Assembly: GCF_016429215.1 (NCBI RefSeq)
Contig: NZ_JAELUH010000046.1
Span: 1 to 41,471, forward strand
Direction: 5' to 3'
DNA from: Herbaspirillum sp. ASV7
Lineage (GTDB): Bacteria; Pseudomonadota; Gammaproteobacteria; Burkholderiales; Burkholderiaceae_D
Length of the DNA: 41,471 bases
In this document: positions 18,098 through 26,439 of the stretch, piece after piece
Numbering within the stretch: position 1 is the first letter of the stretch
Layout of the letters: every line of letters starts with the position of its first letter
The notes under the pieces: generated by a model
Databases searched by the model: none
Told to the model about the DNA's origin: nothing
The model's input: only the letters and a program-made list of their open reading frames with translations
Program-made: the position numbers and the translations under genes

Positions 18098-19204
18098 ATG
18101 AGGATCAAGATCAATGCGGCCACCTGGATGGCCTTGGCGGCCTGCACGGTGACGGCCGGCGCCATGGCGCAGCAGACCGTGCAGATGGGGGCGGTACTGT
18201 CGCTGACCGGTGCCAATGCCACCGTGGGCGAGGACGTGCGCCGCGCCGTGGACCTGGCCGTGGACAAGGTCAACAGCCAGGGCGGTGTGCTGGGCAAGAA
18301 GTTCTCGGTCATCATCGAGGACTCCGGCGGCAATCCGACCACGGCCCTGAACGCGGCACGCAAGCTGGTGTCGGTGGACAAGGTACCGGTGGTCATCGGC
18401 GAATACTCCTCCGGCATCAGCATTCCGCTGGGCCAGTACCTGGTCAAGGAAGGCGCGGTCCATATCAACATCGCCAGCACCAGCATCAAGATCCGCGATA
18501 TCGGCGCCACCTCCTTCAACCTGATCGGCCTGGAAAACTTCGGCAACCGCTTCTCGGCCGCCGATACCTGGGCGCTGGGCTACCGCAAGGTCGCCATGAT
18601 CGCCCCCAACAATGCCTATGGCCAGGGCGTGGCCCACGGTTTCAAGGAAGAGTTCGAAAAACTCGGCGGCCAGGTCGTCACCGAAGTGCTCTACACCGCC
18701 GGCCAATCCACCTATCGCCGCGAGCTGCAGCAGATCGCCCGCAGCGCGCCGGATGCCTACGTCTACACCGCCTACGGCCAGGAGTCGGCCATCATCAATC
18801 GTGAGGCCTTCGAGCTGGGTCTGCGCAAGACCCCCTGGTACGGCATCCTGCTGTCGATGTGCCTGTCCGACACGCCTGCCGAGATCGCCAACGGCCAGTT
18901 GGGCATGGAGGTGGGCTCGGTCGACGGCCCCGCCGGACGTGCCTATGCCGAGGCCTTCCGCTCCCGCTACAAGGAAGGCATGAAGACCTCCTACACCGGC
19001 TACGCCTATGACGCGGTGATGATGACGGCTGCCGCCATCAACAAGGCCAAGTCGGTCAATCCGGCCGAGGTCGCTAGCGCCCTCAAGGAGATCGGCCGCG
19101 CCTATCCCGGTGTGACCGGCGCCATCAGCTTCGATGCCGATCGCCAGCGCCAGGATCCGCCCTATGCCCGTCTCAAGTTCGACGGCAAGGTCGTGCCACG
19201 CTAA
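18098..19204 (+). CDS. Amino-acid ABC transporter substrate-binding protein (LivK-like)
   Basis: A 368-residue periplasmic binding protein of the Peripla_BP_6 (leucine/amide-binding) family. The signal peptide (WMALAACTVTAGAMAQ) is probably cleaved after AMA near residue 24. The mature protein starts VQMGAVLSLTGANATVGEDVRRAVDLAVDKVN in segments typical of LivJ/LivK. A strong AAAGAGGAG site lies upstream of the ATG. It is the first gene of a complete Liv-type operon but is separated from the permease by a 237-bp gap holding a large palindromic repeat. Beside a P5C dehydrogenase, a proline-, ornithine- or glutamate-like ligand is plausible, but the pocket cannot be read here. Confidence 0.87.
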   Translation: MRIKINAATWMALAACTVTAGAMAQQTVQMGAVLSLTGANATVGEDVRRAVDLAVDKVNSQGGVLGKKFSVIIEDSGGNPTTALNAARKLVSVDKVPVVIGEYSSGISIPLGQYLVKEGAVHINIASTSIKIRDIGATSFNLIGLENFGNRFSAADTWALGYRKVAMIAPNNAYGQGVAHGFKEEFEKLGGQVVTEVLYTAGQSTYRRELQQIARSAPDAYVYTAYGQESAIINREAFELGLRKTPWYGILLSMCLSDTPAEIANGQLGMEVGSVDGPAGRAYAEAFRSRYKEGMKTSYTGYAYDAVMMTAAAINKAKSVNPAEVASALKEIGRAYPGVTGAISFDADRQRQDPPYARLKFDGKVVPR

Positions 19205-19227
19205 GCGCCCGCTTCGATCAGCGACGA

Positions 19228-19326
19228 CTACCGTTCGACCTGAGTAGGCCCTTGGGGCCGTATCGAAGGCGCGCCGACGGTGCGCCTTCGATACACGGCT
19301 ACGCCGCTACTCAGGACGAACGGTGA
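19228..19326 (+). repeat. Dispersed palindromic repeat, copy A (between livK- and livH-like genes)
   Basis: An element of about 100 nt with nested symmetry. Outer arms CCGTTCG (19231-19237) and CGAACGG (19317-19323) pair, then TGAGTAG (19241-19247) with CTACTCA (19307-19313). The inner 13-bp stem pairs 19260-19272 with 19282-19294 (GTATCGAAGGCGC and its complement). A near-identical copy lies at 32413-32517, with roughly a dozen mismatches over about 97 nt. Nothing in it looks coding. It lies in the 237-bp gap downstream of the binding-protein stop. Confidence 0.85.
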
Positions 19327-19441
19327 GTGGAGTCGTTTTCTGGTCAGAGACCGCGTTTTAATCGCGAGAGGGACGGCCGCGCCATGTCATGTGGTCGCCG
19401 CCATCCCCCTTGTGCAGCCCTGCAATTCCCGGAGTTTCCCG

Positions 19442-20335
19442 ATGTTCCAATTCCTGATTGACACACTGGTCCGCACCTCGGACCTGGCGCTGGTCGCGCT
19501 GGGTCTGTCGCTGGTGTATGGACTGGTGAAGTTCCCCAATATCGCGCATGTGCAATATGCCATGCTGGGGGCTTACCTGAGCTATTTCTTCCAGGCCGCC
19601 GGCGTGCCGATGGCCCTGGCGATCCTGCTCTCCTGTTGCGCCGTGGGCGTGCTCACGCTGGTGCTGCACCTGCTGGTGTTCCGCCGCCTGTTGCGCTCCG
19701 GCCCGGCCATCACCATGATCGGCTCGCTGGCGCTGGCCATGCTGATGGTGGCTTTCACGCTGGGCCTGTTCGGCTCCTTCCCGCTGATGTTCAAGTTGCC
19801 GCTGACAGCGCCCCTGCAGATCGGCGAGGTGCGCATCGGCCATACCCAGCTCTATGCGCTGGCCACTACCGTCCTGCTGCTGGTGCTGTTTTCGGCGCTG
19901 CTGTTCTACACCAGCACCGGCCGCGCCATGCGTGCGCTGTCATGCAATCGCGCCCTGGCAGCCGCCTCTGGTCTCAATGCCGAGAACATCACGCGCCTGG
20001 TCAACTTCAGCAGCGGTGCCCTGGCCGCGCTGGGCGGCAGCATGCTGGCCGTGACCAGCGGCGCCCACGTCAACCTGGGCTACGACATGCTGCTGCCGGT
20101 GTTTGCCGCTGCCATCCTGGGCGGCCTGGGCAATCCGCTGGGCGCGGTGGCCGGTGCCTTCCTGATCGCCCTGACCGAGACGGTGGTCACCAACCTCAAC
20201 TTCGGCTGGCTGCTGGGCAAGCCGGTGGCATTCCTGCCGGTGGCCTACATCAGTGCCGCTTCCTTCCTCATCCTGCTGCTGGCCTTGCTGTTCAAGCCCT
20301 ACGGCCTGTTCGACCGCGAGGTGCGTCGTGTTTGA
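19442..20335 (+). CDS. Branched-chain amino-acid-type ABC transporter permease (LivH-like)
   Basis: A 297-residue integral membrane protein of the BPD_transp_2/LivH family, starting MFQFLIDTLVRTSDLALVALGLSLVYG, with about eight hydrophobic segments. The C-terminal VNLGYDMLLPVFAAAILGGLGNPLGAVAGAFLIAL is the expected LivH signature region. GGAG (19431-19434) precedes the ATG at 19442; the open frame extends 54 codons upstream through the gap without support. The 3' end overlaps the GTG start of the livM-like gene by 8 nt, indicating coupled translation. It pairs with the LivM-like subunit to form the channel. Confidence 0.87.
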   Translation: MFQFLIDTLVRTSDLALVALGLSLVYGLVKFPNIAHVQYAMLGAYLSYFFQAAGVPMALAILLSCCAVGVLTLVLHLLVFRRLLRSGPAITMIGSLALAMLMVAFTLGLFGSFPLMFKLPLTAPLQIGEVRIGHTQLYALATTVLLLVLFSALLFYTSTGRAMRALSCNRALAAASGLNAENITRLVNFSSGALAALGGSMLAVTSGAHVNLGYDMLLPVFAAAILGGLGNPLGAVAGAFLIALTETVVTNLNFGWLLGKPVAFLPVAYISAASFLILLLALLFKPYGLFDREVRRV

Positions 20336-21215
20336 TTTCCTGATCTTTTCCCTGACCATCGCCGGCATCTACGCCATCATGGCGCTGGGTCTGAACCTGC
20401 AGGCCGGCTATGCGGGCTTGCTCAACTTCGGTCATATCGCCTTTGCCGGCATCGGCGCCTATGCCACCGGCATCCTCACGGCGGCCGGCTATCCGGCGCT
20501 GGTGGGCGCGGGTGTGGGCGTACTGGTGGCTATCGTGCTGGGCTGGTGCATCGCCCGCCTGGGGCGACAGCTCGGCGCCGACTACTGGGGCATCGCCACC
20601 CTGGCCATCGCCGAGATCCTGCGCACCGTTGCCACCAACGAAGACTGGCTCACCGGTGGCGCCCAGGGCATCAGCGCGATTGCCTTCCCGCTGGGTGAGC
20701 TGCCCCGTCCCTGGGGCGCGCTGGGCTTCCTGGCCCTGGTGCTGGCCCTGCTGTGGGTGCTCGCACTGGTCAGCCAGCGTCTGGGCGATGGCCGCTTCGG
20801 TCGCGCCCTGCGGCTCATGCGCGAGGAACCCAAGCTGGCCGCCTGCATGGGCTACGACCTGCGCGCGCTGAAGTCGCGCGCCATCATGGCCGGCGCCGCC
20901 ACGACCGCCATCGCCGGTTCGCTCTACGCGCATTACATGAGCTTCGTCGGCCCCGACTACATGCTGGCCTCGGAGACCTTCATGCTGTGGACCATGCTGA
21001 TGATCGGCGGCATGGGCAATACCGTGGGCGTCATCACCGGCGTGCTGCTGGTGCAGGCCGCCTATTGCCTGGTGCCGTTCGCCAAGGACAGCCTGCACTT
21101 CGGTTCGGACATCGCCGGCGCCCTGCGCATCGGCCTGATCGGCCTGATCCTGCTGCTCTCGTTGCTATGGCGCAGCCAGGGCCTGATCCCCGAAAAACTG
21201 AGGAAGATCCAATGA
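20328..21215 (+). CDS. Branched-chain amino-acid-type ABC transporter permease (LivM-like)
   Basis: A 295-residue membrane protein of the LivM family, with about eight hydrophobic segments and the family block LNLQAGYAGLLNFGHIAFAGIGAYATG (about residues 21-47). Translation probably starts at GTG 20328, inside the end of the LivH-like gene, with GAGG 6 nt upstream; no ATG fits better. Its stop overlaps the ATG of the ATPase (ATGA). The tight overlaps show that both permeases and both ATPases form one translation-coupled block, unlike the binding protein, which is set apart by a long gap and a repeat. Confidence 0.87.
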   Translation: MFDFLIFSLTIAGIYAIMALGLNLQAGYAGLLNFGHIAFAGIGAYATGILTAAGYPALVGAGVGVLVAIVLGWCIARLGRQLGADYWGIATLAIAEILRTVATNEDWLTGGAQGISAIAFPLGELPRPWGALGFLALVLALLWVLALVSQRLGDGRFGRALRLMREEPKLAACMGYDLRALKSRAIMAGAATTAIAGSLYAHYMSFVGPDYMLASETFMLWTMLMIGGMGNTVGVITGVLLVQAAYCLVPFAKDSLHFGSDIAGALRIGLIGLILLLSLLWRSQGLIPEKLRKIQ

Positions 21216-22030
21216 CCAGCCTGCCCCTCTCCACTCCCACGCCAGCCCTGCTGGAGGTCAGCTCCCTGGCCAAGGCCTTCGGCGGCAATCGCGTCCTGCA
21301 AGACGTCAGCTTCAGCATCGGCGCCGGCGAGATCGTCGGCCTGCTGGGCCCCAACGGCTCCGGCAAGAGCACGCTGCTCAACACCATCAGCGGCTTCGAA
21401 GCCATCGACAGTGGCTCGGTGCGCTACCGCCAGCAGGAGATCGGTCGCCTCAGCGCCCACCGCATCGTCGCGCGCGGCGTGGCGCGCACCTTCCAGCTAC
21501 CGTCGATGCCGGAGAAGATGTCGGTCATCGAGCTGGCCATGGCCGCCGCCACCAGCCATCACGGTTTCTGGGAAACCCTGGCCGCGCGCAGCGGCGTGCG
21601 TGCCGCCGAAGCCGCCGCACGCGAGAAGGCCACCCGCCTCCTGCATGAACTGCTGCTCACCCATGTGCGCGACCTGCCGGCTGCGGCCCTGTCGGGCGGG
21701 CAGAAGAAACTGCTGGGCATCGTCTGCGCGCTCATGGGCGACCCGCAGCTGCTCATGCTCGACGAGCCCACTGCGGGCGTGCATCCCAACCTGCGCAACG
21801 ACATCGTGCAAGCCCTGCGCCGTCTCAATGCGCAAGGCATGACCATCGTCATCGTCGAGCATGACATGCACTTCATCCGCGAAGTCTGCAGTCGCTGCAT
21901 CGTGCTGGACCGCGGCCACATCGTGGCCAGCTGCGCACCGCAGGAACTCTCTTCCAACGAGCGCGTACTGCAAGCCTACCTGGGCGGCGGTGCGCAAGAA
22001 CAGGGCAATACCATGGAGGCCGCACAATGA
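21212..22030 (+). CDS. Branched-chain amino-acid-type ABC transporter ATPase (LivG-like)
   Basis: A 272-residue ABC ATPase. Walker A is GPNGSGKST (about residues 47-55), the signature is LSGGQKKLLGI, Walker B is LLMLDEPTAGVHP, and the H-loop is IVEHDMHF. The BCA_ABC_TP_C-like tail (VLQAYLGGG) marks the LivG group. LivG usually reads TAGLNP or similar where this protein has TAGVHP, a small difference. It starts within the livM-like stop (ATGA) and its own stop overlaps the livF-like start in the same way. It powers uptake together with the LivF-like subunit. Confidence 0.88.
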   Translation: MTSLPLSTPTPALLEVSSLAKAFGGNRVLQDVSFSIGAGEIVGLLGPNGSGKSTLLNTISGFEAIDSGSVRYRQQEIGRLSAHRIVARGVARTFQLPSMPEKMSVIELAMAAATSHHGFWETLAARSGVRAAEAAAREKATRLLHELLLTHVRDLPAAALSGGQKKLLGIVCALMGDPQLLMLDEPTAGVHPNLRNDIVQALRRLNAQGMTIVIVEHDMHFIREVCSRCIVLDRGHIVASCAPQELSSNERVLQAYLGGGAQEQGNTMEAAQ

Positions 22031-22746
22031 TCGTCATCGACAAGCTGGTCGCCGGCTACAGCGCCGAGGTCGATATCCTCAAGGGCATGACGCTGTGCGC
22101 CGAACATGCCGAGATCATCACCCTGCTGGGCCCCAATGGCTGCGGCAAGTCCACCCTGCTCAAGACCATCGCCGGCTTCCTCAGGCCGCGCCAGGGCAGC
22201 ATCCTGCTGCAGGGCAAGGATGTCTCGACCCTGCCGGTGCACCACAAGATCCGTCATAGCGGCATCGGTTTCGTGCCGCAGACCGAGAACGTCTTCGCGG
22301 CGCTGTCGGTGCGCGAGAACCTGCAGGTCGGTGGCCACTACATGGCGCGCCAGGAGGCCCGCCGGCGCATGGAGCAGCTGTGCAGCACCTATCCCGTGCT
22401 GGGCCGCAAGCTCAATGCCCCGGCGGCATCGCTGTCGGGCGGAGAGCGTCAGATCCTGGCGCTGGCGCGCGCGCTGATGCCGCGTCCGCGCCTGCTGCTG
22501 CTGGACGAACCCTCGGCGGGACTCTCGCCCAAGGTCTTGCTGGAGGTGTTCGAGGCCATCGTCACCGTGCGCGAGCAGGAGCAGGTGACCATCCTCATGG
22601 TGGAACAGAACGCCATGGAAGCCCTGCGCATCTCGGACCGCGCCTATGTGCTTTCCATGGGAGCGGTGGCATTGACTGGACGGGCCGGGGAGTTGATGAA
22701 CGATCCCCAGGTCAGGGAGCTTTATCTGGGTGGCCGCGCTGCATGA
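22027..22746 (+). CDS. Branched-chain amino-acid-type ABC transporter ATPase (LivF-like)
   Basis: A 239-residue ABC ATPase of the LivF group. Walker A is GPNGCGKST (about residues 36-44), the signature LSGGERQILALARALM, and Walker B LLLLDEPSAGLSP. The C-terminal RELYLGG is the usual LivF ending. It overlaps the LivG-like gene by ATGA and is the last gene of the transporter operon. A strong intrinsic terminator begins 19 nt after its stop. Confidence 0.88.
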   Translation: MIVIDKLVAGYSAEVDILKGMTLCAEHAEIITLLGPNGCGKSTLLKTIAGFLRPRQGSILLQGKDVSTLPVHHKIRHSGIGFVPQTENVFAALSVRENLQVGGHYMARQEARRRMEQLCSTYPVLGRKLNAPAASLSGGERQILALARALMPRPRLLLLDEPSAGLSPKVLLEVFEAIVTVREQEQVTILMVEQNAMEALRISDRAYVLSMGAVALTGRAGELMNDPQVRELYLGGRAA

Positions 22747-22764
22747 TGGCAGACGCGTGCTTTG

Positions 22765-22798
22765 CGGGTCGTGGCGCAAGCCGCGGCCCGTTTTTTTT
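22765..22798 (+). terminator. Strong Rho-independent terminator after the Liv-type operon
   Basis: Arms 22765-22775 and 22780-22790 pair over 11 bp (two G-U pairs) with a GCAA tetraloop (GNRA class), followed directly by eight T residues (22791-22798). This is the clearest intrinsic terminator in the window. It ends 27 nt before the chemoreceptor start. Confidence 0.92.
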
Positions 22799-22825
22799 GC
22801 GCTAGGATCAACGAGGAGGAAGGCA

Positions 22826-24388
22826 ATGGGACGTGACTTGACGATCAGGGCAGGCCTGGTCTGGGGTATGGGTTTTCTGTCGGCACTGCTGGTGTCGTTG
22901 GGCTTGCTGGGTCTTTGGAGCCTGTCGGGCAGCAACACCGAATTGCGCGCTATGTACGCGCAACGGCTCTTGCCCATGCAGCAGCTGGTGCAGGTGATGG
23001 CGGCGCTGGACCGCAGCCGTTCTGGCATTGCGGCGGCCATCCTCAATCCGGCCGACGTGGCCGCCGAGATGCAGGCCCTGCAGCTTGCCCTGAAGGAGGG
23101 CGAGCAGGCCTGGCAGGCCACCCAGGCCGGGCTGGAGGATCAGCAGGAACGCCAGCTGGCCGCGCAATTCACGCAAGCCTACGAGCAGCTCAAGAAGCAG
23201 GGCGTGCTGCCGGCCATGGAAGCGGTGGCGGCCTTCAACATCCCCGGTGCCACCGAACTCTACAGCCAGAACCTGGCACCCCTGCATGCCCGTGCCAGCG
23301 TGCCGATGACGCAACTCATCGCCCTGCAGCGCGAACGCGGCGAGGCCATCTATGCCCGTTCGCAGCAGCGCTATCACGTCGTCTTCGTCGCCTGCGTGGC
23401 GGCCATGTGCGCGGGCCTGGTGTTTTCCGTGCTCATGGCCGTGCTGCTGGTACGGGCCATCTCGCGTCCTCTGCAGCAGGCGGTCAATATCGCCGTACGC
23501 GTGGCCGATGGCGACCTGGGGCAGTCCATCGGCGCGGCCGGCAACAATGAAACCGGCAAGTTGATGCAGGCCCTGGCGAGCATGCATGCCAACCTGGTCC
23601 ACATCGTCTCCAAGGTGCGCCACAGCACCGATGCCATCGCCACCGCCTCGGCCGAGATCGGCAACGGCAACCGCGACCTGTCACAACGCACCGAGAGCCA
23701 GGCCGCCTCGCTGGAAGAGACGGCCGCCTCCATGGCCAGGCTCACCGAGGCCGTGCGCGAGAACGCCGAGGCGGCGCAGCAGGCCAACGGCATGGCGCAA
23801 CAGGCGGCCGGGGTGGCCGCCGACGGCCAGCGTGCGGTGAGCCAGGTGATCGACACCATGCGGGCCATCGATGGTGCCTCGCGCGAGATCGTCGAGATCA
23901 TCACGGTGATCGACAGCATCGCCTTCCAGACCAATATCCTGGCCCTGAACGCGGCGGTGGAAGCCGCGCGCGCCGGCGAGCAGGGGCGCGGCTTTGCCGT
24001 GGTCGCCGCCGAGGTGCGCACGCTGGCCCAGCGTTCGGCCAGCGCCGCGCGCGAGATCAAGGGGCTGATCGGCGACACCGTCGACAAGGTCGCCACCGGC
24101 AGCCGCCTGGTGCGCGAGGCCGGCGCCACCATGTTGCGCATCACCGGCAGCATTGGCGAAGTCAGCCAGATCGTGGCCGCCATCGCCGATAGCAGCCACG
24201 CGCAACGCCAGGGCATCGAACAGATCCACCAGGCCGTGGCCAGGATCGACCAGGGCACGCAGCAGAATGCCGCCCTGGTGGAGCAGGCCAGCGCCGCGGC
24301 CGGGGCCTTGCAGCAGCAGGCGCGGGAACTGGCCAGCGCGGTCGGGGTGTTTCGCATCGCCGGCGCGGCCGGCCACCTGGGCGGCTAG
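22826..24388 (+). CDS. Methyl-accepting chemotaxis protein
   Basis: A 520-residue chemoreceptor. TM1 is about residues 8-33, followed by a periplasmic four-helix-bundle-like domain of about 150 residues, TM2 (about 190-215), a HAMP domain (AISRPLQQAVNIAVRVADGDLGQSI), then the coiled-coil signalling domain. The conserved hairpin tip is intact: DSIAFQTNILALNAAVEAARAGEQGRGFAVVA. It lacks the C-terminal NWETF-type CheR/CheB docking pentapeptide. GAGGAGGAAGG precedes the ATG at 22826. It sits right behind the Liv-type operon and terminator, so it may sense the same ligand directly or via the binding protein. Its promoter must lie inside livF, or expression depends on read-through. Confidence 0.9.
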   Translation: MGRDLTIRAGLVWGMGFLSALLVSLGLLGLWSLSGSNTELRAMYAQRLLPMQQLVQVMAALDRSRSGIAAAILNPADVAAEMQALQLALKEGEQAWQATQAGLEDQQERQLAAQFTQAYEQLKKQGVLPAMEAVAAFNIPGATELYSQNLAPLHARASVPMTQLIALQRERGEAIYARSQQRYHVVFVACVAAMCAGLVFSVLMAVLLVRAISRPLQQAVNIAVRVADGDLGQSIGAAGNNETGKLMQALASMHANLVHIVSKVRHSTDAIATASAEIGNGNRDLSQRTESQAASLEETAASMARLTEAVRENAEAAQQANGMAQQAAGVAADGQRAVSQVIDTMRAIDGASREIVEIITVIDSIAFQTNILALNAAVEAARAGEQGRGFAVVAAEVRTLAQRSASAAREIKGLIGDTVDKVATGSRLVREAGATMLRITGSIGEVSQIVAAIADSSHAQRQGIEQIHQAVARIDQGTQQNAALVEQASAAAGALQQQARELASAVGVFRIAGAAGHLGG

Positions 24389-24410
24389 CGGCGCGGCTGG
24401 GCGGGGCGCT

Positions 24411-25394
24411 TCAGGCCGTGCGCGCCTCCAGCGGCACACGTTGCAGGAAGCGCTCGAAAGAGGCCAGGAAGGCCTGCTCCGGCACCGTCAGCTTGCGCTG
24501 GCGATGCCAGGTCAGGAAGACATCGATCTCCGCCACCGGGCCACCCAGCGGCAAGACCTTCAACTGGCCGTCGGCCACGTCCTGGCGGATCAGGTGCTCG
24601 GGCAGGAAGCTCAGGCCCACGCCGGCCACCACCATGCGGCGGATTTCTTCCACGTGCGGTGAGGTGCCGGCGATGTGGCCGGTAAAGCCCTGCTGGTCGC
24701 GGAACACCGTCAGCGGCGAGAGCGTGTCGCCCAGCTGGTCGCTGGCGAAGCAGACGAAGTTCTGCACCAGCAGCTCGGCCATGCTGACATTGCGCTGGCC
24801 GAACAGCGGGTGATGGCGCCCGCACACGATCACATAGCGATGGCGCAGGAACAGCAGGCGTTCCAGCTTGTCCACCGGCTTGCGACACAGGCACAGGCCC
24901 AGCGCACTGGTGCCTTTGGCCAGCGCGTCGAGGATGGCGGCACTCTGCATGACCTCGATGCGGAACTCCACCCGTGGATAACGGCGATGGAAATACGCCA
25001 GGAAATCGTCATAGGCCACACTCTGCACCCGGCTCATCAGCAGGAGCCGCAGGCTGCCGGCCACATCCTCGCCGGCCTGGCCGGCGGCGCCGTCGATGCG
25101 CGCCACCATGCCATACATCTCACGGGCCACGGCATAGATCTCCTCGCCCAGCGGGGTCAGGCGGAACTCGCCATGACGCCGGTGCAGCAGCACCCCGCCG
25201 ACGGTCTCCTCCAGCCGTCGCAGCGCCTGGCTCACTGCCGGCTGGCTCAGGCACAGCGTGGCGGCAGCGCGGCCGACTCCGCGCTCCTGCACCACGAACA
25301 TGAAGGTGCGCAGGAGGTTCCAGTCGATGCGCTCGGAGGAGGGCGCGGCCGGCGCGGGAGGGAGCGGGCGAAAGCTGGCAGGGTCGGCGTTCAT
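24411..25394 (-). CDS. LysR-family transcriptional regulator
   Basis: A 327-residue LysR regulator with a winged HTH at about 24-85 (WNLLRTFMFVVQERGVGRAAATLCLSQ then PAVSQALRRLEE) and a substrate-binding domain of the periplasmic-binding fold. A proline-rich extension of about 20 residues precedes the HTH. The ATG at 25394 is chosen because it avoids running into the amidohydrolase gene; no clear Shine-Dalgarno is seen. It follows the acetylpolyamine amidohydrolase gene by 25 nt on the same strand, so it may be the last gene of the MFS-amidohydrolase-LysR unit rather than divergent, as is more usual. The ligand may be a polyamine-related compound (inference). Confidence 0.85.
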   Translation of the reverse strand: MNADPASFRPLPPAPAAPSSERIDWNLLRTFMFVVQERGVGRAAATLCLSQPAVSQALRRLEETVGGVLLHRRHGEFRLTPLGEEIYAVAREMYGMVARIDGAAGQAGEDVAGSLRLLLMSRVQSVAYDDFLAYFHRRYPRVEFRIEVMQSAAILDALAKGTSALGLCLCRKPVDKLERLLFLRHRYVIVCGRHHPLFGQRNVSMAELLVQNFVCFASDQLGDTLSPLTVFRDQQGFTGHIAGTSPHVEEIRRMVVAGVGLSFLPEHLIRQDVADGQLKVLPLGGPVAEIDVFLTWHRQRKLTVPEQAFLASFERFLQRVPLEARTA

Positions 25395-25419
25395 GGGCGG
25401 GCGAAGGGTGGGGGGCAGG

Positions 25420-26439
25420 TCAGGGATGCGCCAGTCCGGCGAAGAAACGCGCCGCATTGTCTTGCAACCCGGCGATATAGTAACCGCCTTCCTGCACCAC
25501 CAGCGTGGGCAGCCCGAAGGCTCCCACGGCGCGCCCCAGCCGCTCGAAGCCGGCCGCGCTCACCCCCACCACCGCCTGCGGATCCTTCTCGAAGATATCG
25601 AAGCCCAGGCTCAGCACCAGCACCTCTGGCTGGTACAGGGTGATGGCGCGGCAGGCCTGCGCCAGCCGCTCGAAGAAGACCGACTCAGGCGCCCCATGCG
25701 GCATGGGCAGGTTGAGGTTGTAGCCATGCCCCTCGCCGCTGCCGCGCTCGTCCTCGAAGCCGGCCACCACCGGGTAGAAGTTCTCCGGGTCGCCGTGGAT
25801 GGAGACGTACATCACATCGCGCCGCTCGTAGAAGATCTCCTGGATACCCTGGCCGTGGTGCATGTCGGTATCGAGCACCAGCACGCGCCGATGGCGCTGG
25901 CTCAGCATCTGCGCGGCGATGGCGGCGTTGTTGAGGTAGCAGAAGCCGCCGGCGGCGTCGCGCCGGGCATGGTGGCCGGGCGGACGGCACAGCGCATAGG
26001 CATGGCGCTGGCCATCGAGCAGGGCCTGCGCCCCGGCGATGGCGCATTGCGCCGACCAGTAAGCCGACTGCCAGGTCTGCGGCCCCACCGGGCAGCTGCC
26101 GTCGGCCAGGTAGTGCGCCGCCTTGGCCAGCACCCCGCGCAAGGGATTAGGCGAACGCACGAAGATGTTGGAGACCACCTCGTCGCCCCAATCCTCGGGC
26201 AAGCGCTTCCATTGCCCATGGGCATCCTGCAGGAACTGCAGGTAATCCAGCGCATGCACCGCACCGATGGCAGCTGCGCCGGCGTCTGGCGGGGCTTGCA
26301 CGTCGAAGCCCAGGGCGGTGGCGATGGCGGCCAGTTCGTCCAGGCGTTGCGGGACTTCCTGGGGCACGCGCATCTTGCCGCGCGAGTAATAGCTTTGTGG
26401 GTGGTGCAGTTTCTGGTCGGGATGGTAAAAGGTCTTCAT
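25420..26439 (-). CDS. Acetylpolyamine amidohydrolase / histone-deacetylase-family protein
   Basis: A 339-residue zinc hydrolase of the arginase/deacetylase fold, predicted to remove acetyl groups from acetylputrescine or similar acetylated amines in the cytoplasm. The zinc ligands are D192, H194 (DTDMHHGQG) and D281 (GFDIFEKDP). The catalytic His pair is H156/H157 (RPPGHHA) and the transition-state Tyr is Y320 (EGGYY). The N-terminus, MKTFYHPDQ and later PQEVPQRLDEL, and the length match bacterial APAHs rather than acetoin-type AcuC. Its ATG overlaps the stop of the MFS gene (TGATG), so the two are coupled. The MFS protein may import the substrate. Other acetylated amines are possible. Confidence 0.85.
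   Translation of the reverse strand: MKTFYHPDQKLHHPQSYYSRGKMRVPQEVPQRLDELAAIATALGFDVQAPPDAGAAAIGAVHALDYLQFLQDAHGQWKRLPEDWGDEVVSNIFVRSPNPLRGVLAKAAHYLADGSCPVGPQTWQSAYWSAQCAIAGAQALLDGQRHAYALCRPPGHHARRDAAGGFCYLNNAAIAAQMLSQRHRRVLVLDTDMHHGQGIQEIFYERRDVMYVSIHGDPENFYPVVAGFEDERGSGEGHGYNLNLPMPHGAPESVFFERLAQACRAITLYQPEVLVLSLGFDIFEKDPQAVVGVSAAGFERLGRAVGAFGLPTLVVQEGGYYIAGLQDNAARFFAGLAHP

Noticed and set aside
19228..19326. Insertion sequence or CRISPR-like array
   Set aside because: No transposase, no target duplication visible and no regular spaced repeats; it is a single nested palindrome.
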